Below are positions 27,019 to 35,771 of a DNA stretch of 64,000 nucleotides, piece by piece; the first letter of the stretch is position 1; each line of letters opens with the position of its first letter. The stretch is from Halohasta litchfieldiae (GTDB lineage Archaea; Halobacteriota; Halobacteria; Halobacteriales; Haloferacaceae). A program made the position numbers and the translations under genes. The DNA is taken from assembly GCF_002788215.1 (NCBI RefSeq), contig NZ_CP024845.1:1674001-1738000 (forward strand). The letters are read 5' to 3'. The notes under the pieces were generated by a model. The model saw nothing but the letters and a program-made list of their open reading frames with translations, made no database searches and was not told the origin of the DNA.

Positions 27019-27711
27019 ATGACAACCGCACTATTCGTGGTTAGCGAAGAGGGCTACTGGGGCGAGGAATGTATCGAGCCGCTTGCGACTCTCGACGAGG
27101 CGGGCGTCGACGTCACGGTCGCGACGCCGACGGGCAACCCACCGGTCGTCGACGAGCGCTCGGTCGACCCCGAGACCGTCGGCGAGGAAATCTCCGAGAA
27201 AGTACTCGACTACGACCAAAACGACGAGCGACTGGCGAATCCGGAGCCGATTGCCACCGTCGAGGCGAGCGACTACGACACGGTCGTCTTCCCCGGCGGC
27301 CACGGCACCGCGTGGGACATCAACACCGACCGCCACGCTCGACAGCTGCTGGCCGATGCGGTCGCTGGCGACGACGGCGTCGCACTCGTCGTCTGTCACG
27401 CAGTCGGGATTCTCGGCTTTACCCACGACGACAGCGGCGAATATCTGGTCGACGGTCGCAACGTGACCGGCTTCCCCAACGAGTGGGAAGACGGCATCAT
27501 CGATGACAACGACCTGATGCCGGATGGTCGCAAACTACCGTACCTGACCGAAGACGAAGTGATCAAGGCCGGCGGCCAGTGGGACGCCGAACTCGATTCT
27601 GAAGCGAGTGTCACCGTCGACGGCGACCTCGTGACTGCCCGCGGCCCTGAATCCTCGACCGCGGCGGCCCAACAGCTGCTTGCGGAACTCGGCATCGAAA
27701 CGGCTGCGTAA
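27019..27711 (+). CDS. DJ-1/PfpI family protein
   Basis: A 230-residue protein of the type-1 glutamine-amidotransferase-like DJ-1/PfpI superfamily. The nucleophile elbow VVCHAVG has Cys126 followed by His127, and TVVFPGGHGTAWD (about 88-100) forms the conserved Gly-rich loop; Glu in YWGEECIE (about 16-17) fits the Hsp31-type arrangement. Members act as deglycases, glyoxalases, chaperones or proteases; the precise activity here is undetermined. Start ATG 27019 gives the expected MTTALFVVSEEGYWGEE opening. Confidence 0.9.
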   Translation: MTTALFVVSEEGYWGEECIEPLATLDEAGVDVTVATPTGNPPVVDERSVDPETVGEEISEKVLDYDQNDERLANPEPIATVEASDYDTVVFPGGHGTAWDINTDRHARQLLADAVAGDDGVALVVCHAVGILGFTHDDSGEYLVDGRNVTGFPNEWEDGIIDDNDLMPDGRKLPYLTEDEVIKAGGQWDAELDSEASVTVDGDLVTARGPESSTAAAQQLLAELGIETAA

Positions 27712-27731
27712 AAAGGCCGACGGCGTTCGGA

Positions 27732-28019
27732 TTACTCTATTTTGAAAACGGCTTCTTCGATTGATTCGCTGCGACACTCCGGACACCGCGATGGGTAGTT
27801 GACGGGGTCGTCGTAGTTGCTGAACCCGCAGCTGGAACACTCCGGCGGCGCGACGAGGAACTCGGTGTCCTCGTCGTACCGCACCGACCGGGCGACGTGT
27901 TTGAGATCCTGATAGATCGTCGACACCGGGGTGTCGAGTTCGGCGGCGAGTTCGCTTGCGGTCGCTGGCTCAGCACCGAGTGTCTCGGCGAGCTGCTCCC
28001 GCCGTGTCGAATCGGTCAT
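27732..28019 (-). CDS. HTH regulator with C-terminal zinc ribbon (COG3357-like)
   Basis: A 95-residue protein with an N-terminal winged HTH (about 1-50, ATASELAAELDTPVSTIYQDL) and a C-terminal zinc ribbon (Cys61, Cys64, Cys79, Cys82 in CSSCGFSNYD and CPECRSE). This fusion is the widespread archaeal predicted-regulator family COG3357, whose targets are unknown. The ATG at 28019 is chosen because everything upstream in the frame is non-homologous. It is convergent with the DJ-1 gene and divergent from the 28137 membrane gene pair. Confidence 0.88.
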   Translation of the reverse strand: MTDSTRREQLAETLGAEPATASELAAELDTPVSTIYQDLKHVARSVRYDEDTEFLVAPPECSSCGFSNYDDPVNYPSRCPECRSESIEEAVFKIE

Positions 28020-28136
28020 ACCTCCACTGAGGGCTACGGAACTAAAAACACATCCCGTCGTGGTCTTAGGTGTCGACCTGACAAGGGACCTCTCGGAAGC
28101 CGTGAGTTTAACCCCACGTGTGCGTAGGTGTCGGTA

Positions 28137-28760
28137 ATGCCGCCAACGCTGCTTACCGTTGCTGTCGGCGTGCTGGTCGGCATCGCATTGCTGGGAGCAG
28201 CCTTCGACCGCCGCTCGCTTGCGGTCGTTGGGATTGCCGCCGCGGTCCCGGATGTCGACGCCGCCCTCACCGCCCTCGGCGTGGGCGCGGCCAACGCGAC
28301 ACTTCATGCGGTCTGGATTCCGCTCGCCGCGGCTGGCCTGCTGTACTACGATACCGACCACCGCGACCGGTCGTGGCTCCGGCACCGCTATGGCTGGTAC
28401 GGCGTTCGAGTCGCGTGGGTCGCCATCGCTACCTACGCCGTCGCCGGAATCGGCGTCGACCTGTTTAGCACCGAGAGCGTCGCGCTGTTCTACCCGCTGT
28501 CGGATCGCTACTACGCAATTATTGGCAAATTCGTCCTGTCGACACAGGAGGGCGTCGTCCAGACCTACATCGAAATCGGAAACGGCTGGGAGGTCGCCTC
28601 ACCCGGCACTATCGAGAGCTACCACGTCGACTCGTGGTGGCATCCCGAAAACGGGGAGCGTCGACTCCAACTGGTCGAATCAGGCTGGCAAGCGATCATC
28701 GTCGTGACAGCCATCGCTGCGATTCCCGCAAAACTGCTCGTCCAGCGGGGTGATCGCTGA
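28137..28760 (+). CDS. YdjM-like membrane protein (putative metal-dependent hydrolase), copy 1
   Basis: A 207-residue protein with about four transmembrane helices and conserved polar patches AAVPDVDAALTAL, FxxHxxW-type ATLHAVWIPL and the juxtamembrane GWYGVRVAWVAI. It matches the class annotated in haloarchaea as membrane-bound metal-dependent hydrolase (YdjM/DUF457-like), where Asp/His residues are proposed metal ligands; activity is unproven. The stop overlaps the ATG of the next gene, a paralog, by one base, so the two form an operon. Confidence 0.85.
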   Translation: MPPTLLTVAVGVLVGIALLGAAFDRRSLAVVGIAAAVPDVDAALTALGVGAANATLHAVWIPLAAAGLLYYDTDHRDRSWLRHRYGWYGVRVAWVAIATYAVAGIGVDLFSTESVALFYPLSDRYYAIIGKFVLSTQEGVVQTYIEIGNGWEVASPGTIESYHVDSWWHPENGERRLQLVESGWQAIIVVTAIAAIPAKLLVQRGDR

Positions 28761-29428
28761 TGCCGACTTCGGTCGTCCACGCCGCGGTCGCGTTCCTGCT
28801 TGCGGTCGGCCTGCTTGGGCGGTTCTACGACCGCCGGGCGCTGGCGGTCGTCCTCGCTGTCGTGCTGTTTCCCGAACTCGATGCCGCAGTGGGACTGGTG
28901 ATGGACGGCGCTCACCGTACCGTGTTTCACACGCTGTCGACCTCGGTCGTGGCTGCCGGTGTCGTCTACTGGGAGACAAACCGCAAGGAGTCGTGGCTTC
29001 GCGGGCGATGGGGAGCCTACGGCGTCCGACTCGCGTGGGTTGCGGTGTTCGTCCACACCTTCGCTCATTTGGGACTCGACTGGGCGCATCTGTCGGGAAT
29101 CAACATCGTGTGGCCACTGGTCGACCAGTTTGTCACCCTTGAGGGCGAACTGTATCTCTCCTCGACGGAGGGCGTGGTCCAGACGTTCGTCGACATCGCT
29201 ATCGACCCCGAAACCGGCCAGCAGACCGTCGACGCCGGACAGGGCGGGACGACCGCCAACACCCACGTGTCGACGCCGGTCCAACCCTCCAAAGATCCCC
29301 AACCGGGACCGGTCGACCGGCGGTTTCCCATCGCGGTCGGTGGCTGGCAACTGTATTTCCTCCTAACGGGGGCGTTTGCGCTGCTTGGGCGGAAACTGCA
29401 GTCGACGCCGGCGGTCGAAGAAAACTGA
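28760..29428 (+). CDS. YdjM-like membrane protein (putative metal-dependent hydrolase), copy 2
   Basis: A 222-residue paralog of the preceding gene: same opening with FYDRRALAVVLAVVLFPELDAAVGL, the HRTVFHTLSTSVVAAG segment with two His residues, WGAYGVRLAWVAVFVHTFAHLGLDW and a shared LSSTEGVVQT motif (STQEGVVQT in copy 1). It keeps the His residues more fully than copy 1, which has lost some. Translationally coupled to copy 1 by a TGATG overlap. A tandem duplication with partial divergence is the simplest reading. Confidence 0.86.
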   Translation: MPTSVVHAAVAFLLAVGLLGRFYDRRALAVVLAVVLFPELDAAVGLVMDGAHRTVFHTLSTSVVAAGVVYWETNRKESWLRGRWGAYGVRLAWVAVFVHTFAHLGLDWAHLSGINIVWPLVDQFVTLEGELYLSSTEGVVQTFVDIAIDPETGQQTVDAGQGGTTANTHVSTPVQPSKDPQPGPVDRRFPIAVGGWQLYFLLTGAFALLGRKLQSTPAVEEN

Positions 29429-29596
29429 TCCGAGAGCAAGCGAGCCGAGCAACAGCCCCCAAACGACGGAGGTCGACCATAGCTACTCGATGTCGACGAC
29501 GGGGACCAGAAACAACAACCAGTCAATAACGGAGATGAACAAACCATATATACATTTTTGTAGCTAGTAAAGTATGTTCATTTTGTATATCAACGG

Positions 29597-29607
29597 TATT
29601 TATATTT
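29597..29607 (+). promoter_or_regulatory. TATA element of the chemoreceptor gene
   Basis: TATTTATATTT is centred 27 nt before the ATG at 29629. The whole stretch 29530-29628 is AT-rich compared with its neighbours. Confidence 0.6.
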
Positions 29608-29628
29608 GTATGACTTAATGACGATTCT

Positions 29629-31539
29629 ATGCGAAACAACCTCGGGACCGATATCGGAATGAAGCTACGACGGTTTATTGCGAACACTCCCGACGGGAGC
29701 CGGATTTCGGACAGCGCCTTCGAAGGTCGACATCGAGGTGTGCTGCTAACGACAGCCCTGCTGCTTCCGTTTATTTTCGCAGTGAGCCGCCTCACGGGAG
29801 TCGAATCGGTAACCGGGGCCGAACTCCCGTCGATCCCGATGCTGCACTCCGTGGCTGGGGTGGGACTAATTGCACTGCTCATTGGAATTGCGGCGGTTCC
29901 AACACTCCCTCGACGGGTTCGAACCTCGCTGGCCTCGGCGGGGTTCATGACTACGGCGGCGGTGTTGGCGTACTTCACTGGCGGCTTTATCGAAGCGCAT
30001 TTCCTCTACTTCGTCGGTGTCGGTGTCGTTGCCCTCTACGAGGATTGGGTTCCGTTCGGCGTCGCAATCGGCTACGTCGCGACACAGCACAGCGTCTTCG
30101 GGCTGATCGAATGGTTCACCGTGTACAATCACCCGGCAGCGATGGCCAAACCGGTTGTCTGGGGCGGGATTCACGCTGTGTTCGTCAGTATGCTTTCGGT
30201 GGCGATCCTCGTCCAGTGGCAGTCGTTGGCGGTCGCGCGGAACGAAATCGAGGCCAAGCTCGCAGACGTCGAGCAGGCCAAAGACGACATCGAAAAACAG
30301 AGCCAGAAGGCCGAGAAACAGCGTCGGGAAGCCGAGAAACAGCGACAACAGGTCGAACAGCAGCGCGAGCAGATGGCCGAACTCAACACCCAGTTGGCCG
30401 ACTCCTACGGCAGCGTCATTGCTGCATGCGCCAACGGCGACCTGACACAGCGACTCGACGAGGACGTCGACAACGAGGCGATGGCCGAAATCGCACACTC
30501 GTTTAATAATATGATCGACGAATGGGAGGAGACAGTCGTCGAAATCCAATCGTTTGCGGTGGCGGTCTCGGAGGCGAGCGAAAACGCAACCACGAGTGTC
30601 AACGAAATCGAACAGGCGGGCGAAGACGTCGCTCGGTCGGTCGAAGACGTGTCACATCGTGCCGATACACAGAACGAACAGCTCCAAACGGTGTCCGGAG
30701 AGATGAGCAATATGTCGGCAACGATCCAGGAGATCGCGTCGTCATCCGAAGAGGTCTCGACAACCGCGGGCGCCGCGGTCGACCGGAGTGAATCCGGTCG
30801 GGAGCACGCTGCAGACGCGACAGCACAGGTCGACGCAATCGAGCAACGGGCCCGTGAGGTGGCCCAACAGGTCGACACGCTCGACCAGAAGATGGAGGAA
30901 ATCGATAATATCATAAATGTTATCAATGAGATCGCAGATCAGACGAACCTGCTCGCGCTGAATGCGTCGATTGAGGCAGCACGGGCGGGCGAAGCCGGCG
31001 ACGGGTTTGCGGTCGTTGCCAACGAGGTGAAATCGCTAGCCGAAGAGGCCTCCACGGCGACCAACCAGATCGAACAGCAGATTACGGAGGCACAGTCAGT
31101 CACCGACGAGACCGTAACCAGTATCGAAGAGATGACACAACAGGTTACGGAGGGAGCCGCAACAATCGATGAGACGATAGAAGTGTTCGACGAGATCGCC
31201 GATATGATCACTGAGGCCGAAAGCGGTATGGCTGAAATATCGGGTGCCACCGACGACCAGGCAGCATCCTCCGAGGAGGTGGCAGCAATGGTCAACGAGG
31301 CACTGACGCTGAGTGACCAAACGGCCAACGATGCGGCAACCGTTTCGGCAGCAACCGAACAACAGGCAGCCTCGCTTGCCGAAGTCTCACAGAGCGTCCA
31401 ACGGCTCTCGGAACGCGCGGGAGCACTCCACGACGAGGCCAGCACGTTCGAGACCACCGATGAGACGGAGTTGACAGCCGTCGACTCGAGTGCAACAATC
31501 CCCGCAGCCACCGATGGCGGACAGCAGCAACAGCGGTAG
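29629..31539 (+). CDS. Methyl-accepting chemotaxis transducer with polytopic membrane domain
   Basis: A 636-residue transducer. Residues about 40-205 form five or six transmembrane helices instead of the usual two with a periplasmic sensor; then a Gln/Glu/Lys-rich coiled coil (about 205-255), a HAMP-like region (about 262-305) and the cytoplasmic four-helix signalling domain. The hairpin tip [16 protein letters not shown] and following [18 protein letters not shown] (about 430-460) is the CheA/CheW contact and is intact. Likely senses a membrane or small-molecule signal directly through the helices; the signal is unknown. Start supported by the TATA element at 29597-29607. Confidence 0.93.
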   Translation: MRNNLGTDIGMKLRRFIANTPDGSRISDSAFEGRHRGVLLTTALLLPFIFAVSRLTGVESVTGAELPSIPMLHSVAGVGLIALLIGIAAVPTLPRRVRTSLASAGFMTTAAVLAYFTGGFIEAHFLYFVGVGVVALYEDWVPFGVAIGYVATQHSVFGLIEWFTVYNHPAAMAKPVVWGGIHAVFVSMLSVAILVQWQSLAVARNEIEAKLADVEQAKDDIEKQSQKAEKQRREAEKQRQQVEQQREQMAELNTQLADSYGSVIAACANGDLTQRLDEDVDNEAMAEIAHSFNNMIDEWEETVVEIQSFAVAVSEASENATTSVNEIEQAGEDVARSVEDVSHRADTQNEQLQTVSGEMSNMSATIQEIASSSEEVSTTAGAAVDRSESGREHAADATAQVDAIEQRAREVAQQVDTLDQKMEEIDNIINVINEIADQTNLLALNASIEAARAGEAGDGFAVVANEVKSLAEEASTATNQIEQQITEAQSVTDETVTSIEEMTQQVTEGAATIDETIEVFDEIADMITEAESGMAEISGATDDQAASSEEVAAMVNEALTLSDQTANDAATVSAATEQQAASLAEVSQSVQRLSERAGALHDEASTFETTDETELTAVDSSATIPAATDGGQQQQR

Positions 31540-31597
31540 CAGAGCTTTCGAGTGACCGGAGTCTTTTCAAATCTAATTACCGTACTGGAGAGATTGG

Positions 31598-32314
31598 CTA
31601 CTCGTCGACTAACCGCGCGTCGGTGATCCGAATCCGGCCGCTGTCGCCGTTCCACTCGGTGTCGTACTCCAGTTCGATTCGCTGGGACATGTGCGGCCCA
31701 TTCGTGACGAACGTCTCGAACTCCCCGCCCTCGCCGAGGAGGTGGACGCCGTACTCGTCGTTGAGTTCGCGGAGGTCGTCGATGGCCTCGGCATCGAGCG
31801 TTCGGCCGAGCCACGACTCGTCGAGACCGTAGGCAGCGACCTGCAAGATCGTGATTTCGAAGCCGGCCGCGAGCATTTCTTCGGCCAGCACCTCCGGATC
31901 ACGCTGCCAGAGCGGGGCGAACAGATCGATGCCGAGTCGGTCGCACATGTCTTGGATTCGGTTCGTCTGGAACTCGCTTTCGATGGCTCCCGCAGTGACG
32001 CCAGCGAGGTCGACCTCCTCGGCAAGCTCAGTGAGGGCGGCCTCCAGCGGTTCAAGTTCGGCATCGCCCTGTGTGCCGGCGTCGACAGCCGTCTCCGCGC
32101 CGAGGTCGCCGGGCTCTACCTCAACGAGTTCGATGCCGATACTCTCGGCGGCCAGTGTGGCCAACTGTGTCTCGGGGACGTGATACATATACGATTCCTC
32201 CGAGGGATGGACCGTCAGCAGTCGCGTCACGTTCAGTCCGTCTCCGAGGGCCTGATACAGCGCCCACGAGGAGTCTTTGCCGCCCGAAAAGAGGCTCACC
32301 CACTCATCAGTCAT
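31598..32314 (-). CDS. dph6: Diphthine-ammonia ligase
   Basis: Catalyses the last, ATP-dependent amidation step in diphthamide synthesis on elongation factor 2. The 238-residue protein has the PP-loop SGGKDSSWAL (about 10-19) and the conserved TAGAIESEFQ and HLLGEGGEFETFVTNGP motifs that define the Dph6/COG2102 family. I prefer the ATG at 32314 (MTDEWVSLFSGG) over the one 12 bases upstream. It is convergent with the chemoreceptor gene and follows the decayed aldehyde dehydrogenase on the same strand. Confidence 0.92.
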   Translation of the reverse strand: MTDEWVSLFSGGKDSSWALYQALGDGLNVTRLLTVHPSEESYMYHVPETQLATLAAESIGIELVEVEPGDLGAETAVDAGTQGDAELEPLEAALTELAEEVDLAGVTAGAIESEFQTNRIQDMCDRLGIDLFAPLWQRDPEVLAEEMLAAGFEITILQVAAYGLDESWLGRTLDAEAIDDLRELNDEYGVHLLGEGGEFETFVTNGPHMSQRIELEYDTEWNGDSGRIRITDARLVDE

Positions 32315-32367
32315 ACTGGACCCCACAGCGGCCGTCGTAATACCGGCTTTGATTGCCGCAGGCTGGG

Positions 32368-33800
32368 TCAGAGAACAATCGACTTCTTCTGGATCAGCTG
32401 CTCGATAGTCACGTGGATACCGTCGCGGTTGATCCCCGAAGCGTCGTTGCCGCCGGAGGGAATATCGCCGATTCCGTGAGAGGGCGCGCCATTGATCCGG
32501 ACCCCACCGGCGTTGAGCCGGTCGCGAGCCGGAGTGCGCGGTTGTGGTCGCTCGTGAACACCGACGCGTCCAATGCGAGGTCGCTGGCGTTGGCGAGTTC
32601 GATGGCCTCGTCCTCGTCGGCGAAGGTGGTCACGGCGGCGACGGGACCGAACTGCTCTTCAGAGATGATTCGAGCGTCCTGTGGGACGTTGGCTAACAGC
32701 GTCGGCTCGTAGAACGCGCCGTCGCGCTGGCCGCCGCAAACCAGTTCCGCGCCCGCGTCGACTGCCTCATCGACCAGTTTGTCGACCTCCTTCGCATGGT
32801 CGGCGTCGATAAGCGGGCCGAAATCGGTCGACTCCGCGAAGGGATCGCCGACGACCCACGACTCCATCGTGAGTTCGATGCGCTCGACGATCTCGTCGTG
32901 GACCAATTCGTGAGCGAGTACGCGGGAGACGGCCGAACAGCGCTGACCGCCGAACTTGAGGGAGCCGGCCGAACAGGCGTCGGCTGCATCCGAGAGGTTC
33001 GCATCAGGAAAGACGAGTGCGGGGGCGTTACCACCCAGCTTCATGACGAGATTGACGATCTTGGACTGGCGGGCAACGTGGTCGCCAGCCGCCGCGAAGT
33101 CGGTCATGGCGATGGTGTCGACGCGGTCATCACCCGCGAGTGTATCACCGATCTCACTACTTTTGCCGGGGACGAAGTTGAATGCCCCATCCGGGAGATC
33201 GACCGTCGACTGAATGACGTCAGTGAGGATCGCTGCGGTGACCGGTGTCTTGCTCGATGGGTTGAGGATGACACTGTTGCCCGCCGCGAGGGCGGGTGCG
33301 ACCTGCAGGATGGCCGTCTGGAGCGGATAGTTGTACGGCGAAAGACAGAGCACCGTCCCGATGGGTTCGGGTTTGACAATCGCGTTCCACCCCTCGTGGC
33401 CGGATGTCGACCCCTCGCGGTACTCGCCGTAGCGCTGGGGGAGATCACGGGCCTCGGCGGCCGCCCGGCGGAACCGGCGGGCCGCATTCTCGGGTGCGTC
33501 ACACGCCGCCGAGATCGGTTTTCCCGCCTCACGGACGATGACGTCGGTCAGTTCCTCGGCGCGGGCGTCGAGTCCGTCGGCGATAGCCGCCAGCCAGTCG
33601 GCGCGTTCGACCGGCGTCGTTTCGCGTAGTGGTGTCTGTGCGCCCTCAGCGGCTGCCAGTGCCGCTTCGGCCTGTTGGCTCCCGGCAGCGTCGACGTGAG
33701 CGAGGACCCCACCCGCTGCGAGATCACGCACCTCGATTGTCTCCGGTCCGTCACACCAATCTCCGCCAATGTACAGTTGAATGGCTCGCAGCGATTGCAT
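32368..33800 (-). pseudogene. Aldehyde dehydrogenase, frameshifted and apparently decaying
   Basis: The frame from 33800 gives a 463-residue NAD(P)-dependent aldehyde dehydrogenase ending at 32409, but after about residue 426 it turns into non-homologous sequence. Adding one base near 32521-32527 restores DRLNAGGVRINGAPSHG, then SGGNDASGINRDG, and a natural end at 32368-32370 (IEQLIQKKSIVL). The nucleophile Cys288 (GGQRCSA) is present, but the general-base Glu of the LELGG motif is Lys254 (VMKLGGNAP), and the Gly/Ser loop normally FTGS is MTDF. Together these suggest loss of function rather than a lone sequencing error, though the frameshift alone could be one. Confidence 0.75.
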
Positions 33801-33930
33801 ATCCAGTAACTATCTGCAATTACTGAGAGGAACAAGAGCGTTCGGGCCGATTGTCCGGACAGTCGACGCGACCGAACCAACTACGAAAACAGGTTACAGC
33901 GGTGTGTTTCCAGCAGCGTGTGAGCCGATT

Positions 33931-34902
33931 CTACATGTAGCCGAGGTCGCGGAGGCGCTCCATCAGGTCCTCTTTGTCCTGGGCGCGGCCTGCGCGTTCG
34001 GTCGTGTTGTCGAGATCCTGCAGCCATGCTGGCTCGTCGGTCGTTTTCTCGGTGCTGACTTCGCTGCCGAGGCTGCGGAAGCCGGCGAAGTACTTCGGCG
34101 AGATCGGCACGTCGTCTTGGTCGACGTCCTCGGGGAGGTCGTCGGCCGACTGTGGCACGTAGCCGTCCTCGGGGAAGGCGTCGACGGTGTCCGGTACGAC
34201 GAAGTTCCAGAATACGTCCCAGACGTCTGCCTCGTCGAACTGGAGGATGGGCTGAATCCGGTCGTGTGGTGGGTAGATGTCGGGGTCGTGGCGCGGGCTG
34301 AAGAAGGTCTCGTCGGCACGGGCTTCCTGTTCGTCCCAGCGGACGCCCGAGATAACACCATCAATGTCGTACTCTTCGAGCGCATCGTTGAGTGCGACCG
34401 TTTTCAGCAGGTGGTTGCCGACGTAGGTATCGAGCAGGAACGGGAAGGAGTCCTCCTCGTATTCGAGGATCTCCCGAATGTGGTGCTGGTTGTGCTCCGA
34501 GAGCGCATCGACCGGGATGTCGTCGCCCGGTTCGAGACCGTGTTCGTCGGCGTAGGCACCGACGTCCTCGTTGCGAGCATAGACCAGTTCGATATCCCAC
34601 TCGTCGGCCCAGTGTTCGATGAAGTCGGTGATCTCATCGAAGTGCTGGTAGTGGTCGATGAACACGGCGGTCGGTTTGTCGTAGCCGAACTTGTCGGCGA
34701 CCTGATTGATAAAGTAGAGCGTCAGCGTCGAGTCCTTGCCGCCGGTCCACATGACCGCGGGGTTCTCGTACTGTTCGAGACCAGCCTTCGTGACCTCGAT
34801 TGCCTTTTCGATTTTGGCCGGAATCGACGGATAGTCGACCGGATCTTCGCCTTCGCCGTCGGTGTAGTCGACGTCCAGATAATCTGGGAAGTCTGCTGCC
34901 AT
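33931..34902 (-). CDS. PAPS reductase-like PP-loop protein
   Basis: A 323-residue member of the phosphoadenosine-phosphosulfate reductase family of adenylating PP-loop enzymes. The loop MWTGGKDSTLTLYF (TGGKDS about 53-58) and SGVRWDEQEARADETFFSPR are the family hallmarks. In haloarchaea such proteins are annotated as PAPS reductases, but a sulfurtransferase or other adenylation role is possible because I do not see the C-terminal Cys motif of assimilatory CysH. The ATG at 34902 is supported by an AAATAAA/TTTATTT element (34927-34933) 28 nt upstream. Confidence 0.85.
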   Translation of the reverse strand: MAADFPDYLDVDYTDGEGEDPVDYPSIPAKIEKAIEVTKAGLEQYENPAVMWTGGKDSTLTLYFINQVADKFGYDKPTAVFIDHYQHFDEITDFIEHWADEWDIELVYARNEDVGAYADEHGLEPGDDIPVDALSEHNQHHIREILEYEEDSFPFLLDTYVGNHLLKTVALNDALEEYDIDGVISGVRWDEQEARADETFFSPRHDPDIYPPHDRIQPILQFDEADVWDVFWNFVVPDTVDAFPEDGYVPQSADDLPEDVDQDDVPISPKYFAGFRSLGSEVSTEKTTDEPAWLQDLDNTTERAGRAQDKEDLMERLRDLGYM

Positions 34903-34926
34903 CGTGTAATTACATCTAATTAGCCG

Positions 34927-34933
34927 AAATAAA
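34927..34933 (-). promoter_or_regulatory. TATA element of the PAPS reductase-like gene
   Basis: TTTATTT on the minus strand is centred 28 nt before the ATG at 34902. Confidence 0.55.
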
Positions 34934-35071
34934 TCGTTTGTGGCTTCCCGTTCGGTTGTCACCGGTTGCCGGAAGCGGCAAAGAATGCGACAAACAGCCA
35001 TCAGCGGAGACGGGTAGGAGAATCGCTGCCACCGAGAGAATCGAGAACGACGCGGATCGAACGTCATGGCA

Positions 35072-35081
35072 TTTTTATAAG
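35072..35081 (+). promoter_or_regulatory. TATA element deciding a GTG start
   Basis: TTTTTATAAG is centred about 25 nt before the GTG at 35102. The ATG at 35094 is followed by an in-frame stop after three codons, so GTG is the start. Confidence 0.6.
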
Positions 35082-35101
35082 TCGGTCCGAATCATGAGTC
35101 G

Positions 35102-35680
35102 GTGACAGAAACACAACCCTCCGGCAGTGACCTCCTTTCGGGGGCGGTCGCTGGAATCGTGACATGGATAGTCGGCTATGTGGCAACCTACCTTCTGGTG
35201 GCCCCAAACGTCCGTGAGTCGGGACTCGCCCGAATCATCGACGTACTGGACGGCGAACCGGCGACCCACGAGCTGGTCGGCTGGGTGTTTTATAATGCCC
35301 ATATGGTCGACACGGTGTTTCGAGAAATCCCGCTGATTGGCTCGCGGACGATGACATACATCGGCGGCGAATCCGGGTTTACGACCCTCTTGTATCTGGT
35401 TCCAGTCGCCCTCCTCTTTGCGGCGGGGCTCGCACTGGCACGGTATCGGGCCGTCGAGAGTCCGACCGCAGGGGCGATCATCGGAAGTATGGTCGTGCCG
35501 GGCTACCTGCTTGGGACGGTCGCCGGCGTCTTTCTGTTCGAGGTGACGATTGGTAGTGCCACCGGCGGCCCGGATCTCGTGACCGCGGTCGTCCTCGGCG
35601 GGCTCATCTATCCGCTGGTGTGTGCCGGCGGTGGCGGGGCGGTCGGTGGGCTGCTGGAACGCCGGACTCGAAGCCAGTAG
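35102..35680 (+). CDS. Haloarchaeal membrane protein, GTG start
   Basis: A 192-residue protein with about five transmembrane helices (roughly 12-33, 90-112, 118-146 and 154-180 are the clearest) and a hydrophilic loop (about 35-85) predicted outside. It resembles the haloarchaeal DUF7978-type transporter-like proteins from memory only; no transport motif is visible. The final helix is Gly-rich (CAGGGGAVGGLLERR). Divergent from the PAPS reductase-like gene, sharing about 200 bases of promoter region. Confidence 0.8.
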   Translation: MTETQPSGSDLLSGAVAGIVTWIVGYVATYLLVAPNVRESGLARIIDVLDGEPATHELVGWVFYNAHMVDTVFREIPLIGSRTMTYIGGESGFTTLLYLVPVALLFAAGLALARYRAVESPTAGAIIGSMVVPGYLLGTVAGVFLFEVTIGSATGGPDLVTAVVLGGLIYPLVCAGGGGAVGGLLERRTRSQ

Positions 35681-35771
35681 CCGCTCAGATGCCGTAAACG
35701 GGCCTAATTGGGCGAAACTGTGGGCCAACTGTCTCGTGGTCTTATTGGTCTCTCGGTCCTGTAGATACTTG

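Noticed and set aside
32409-33800. Treating the aldehyde dehydrogenase as an intact 463-residue enzyme
   Set aside because: The last 38 or so residues are out of frame with the family, and the correct C-terminus is readable one base over.
35094-35105. ATG at 35094 as the start of the membrane protein gene
   Set aside because: It runs into a TGA after three codons; the GTG at 35102 is the workable start with a TATA element at the right distance.
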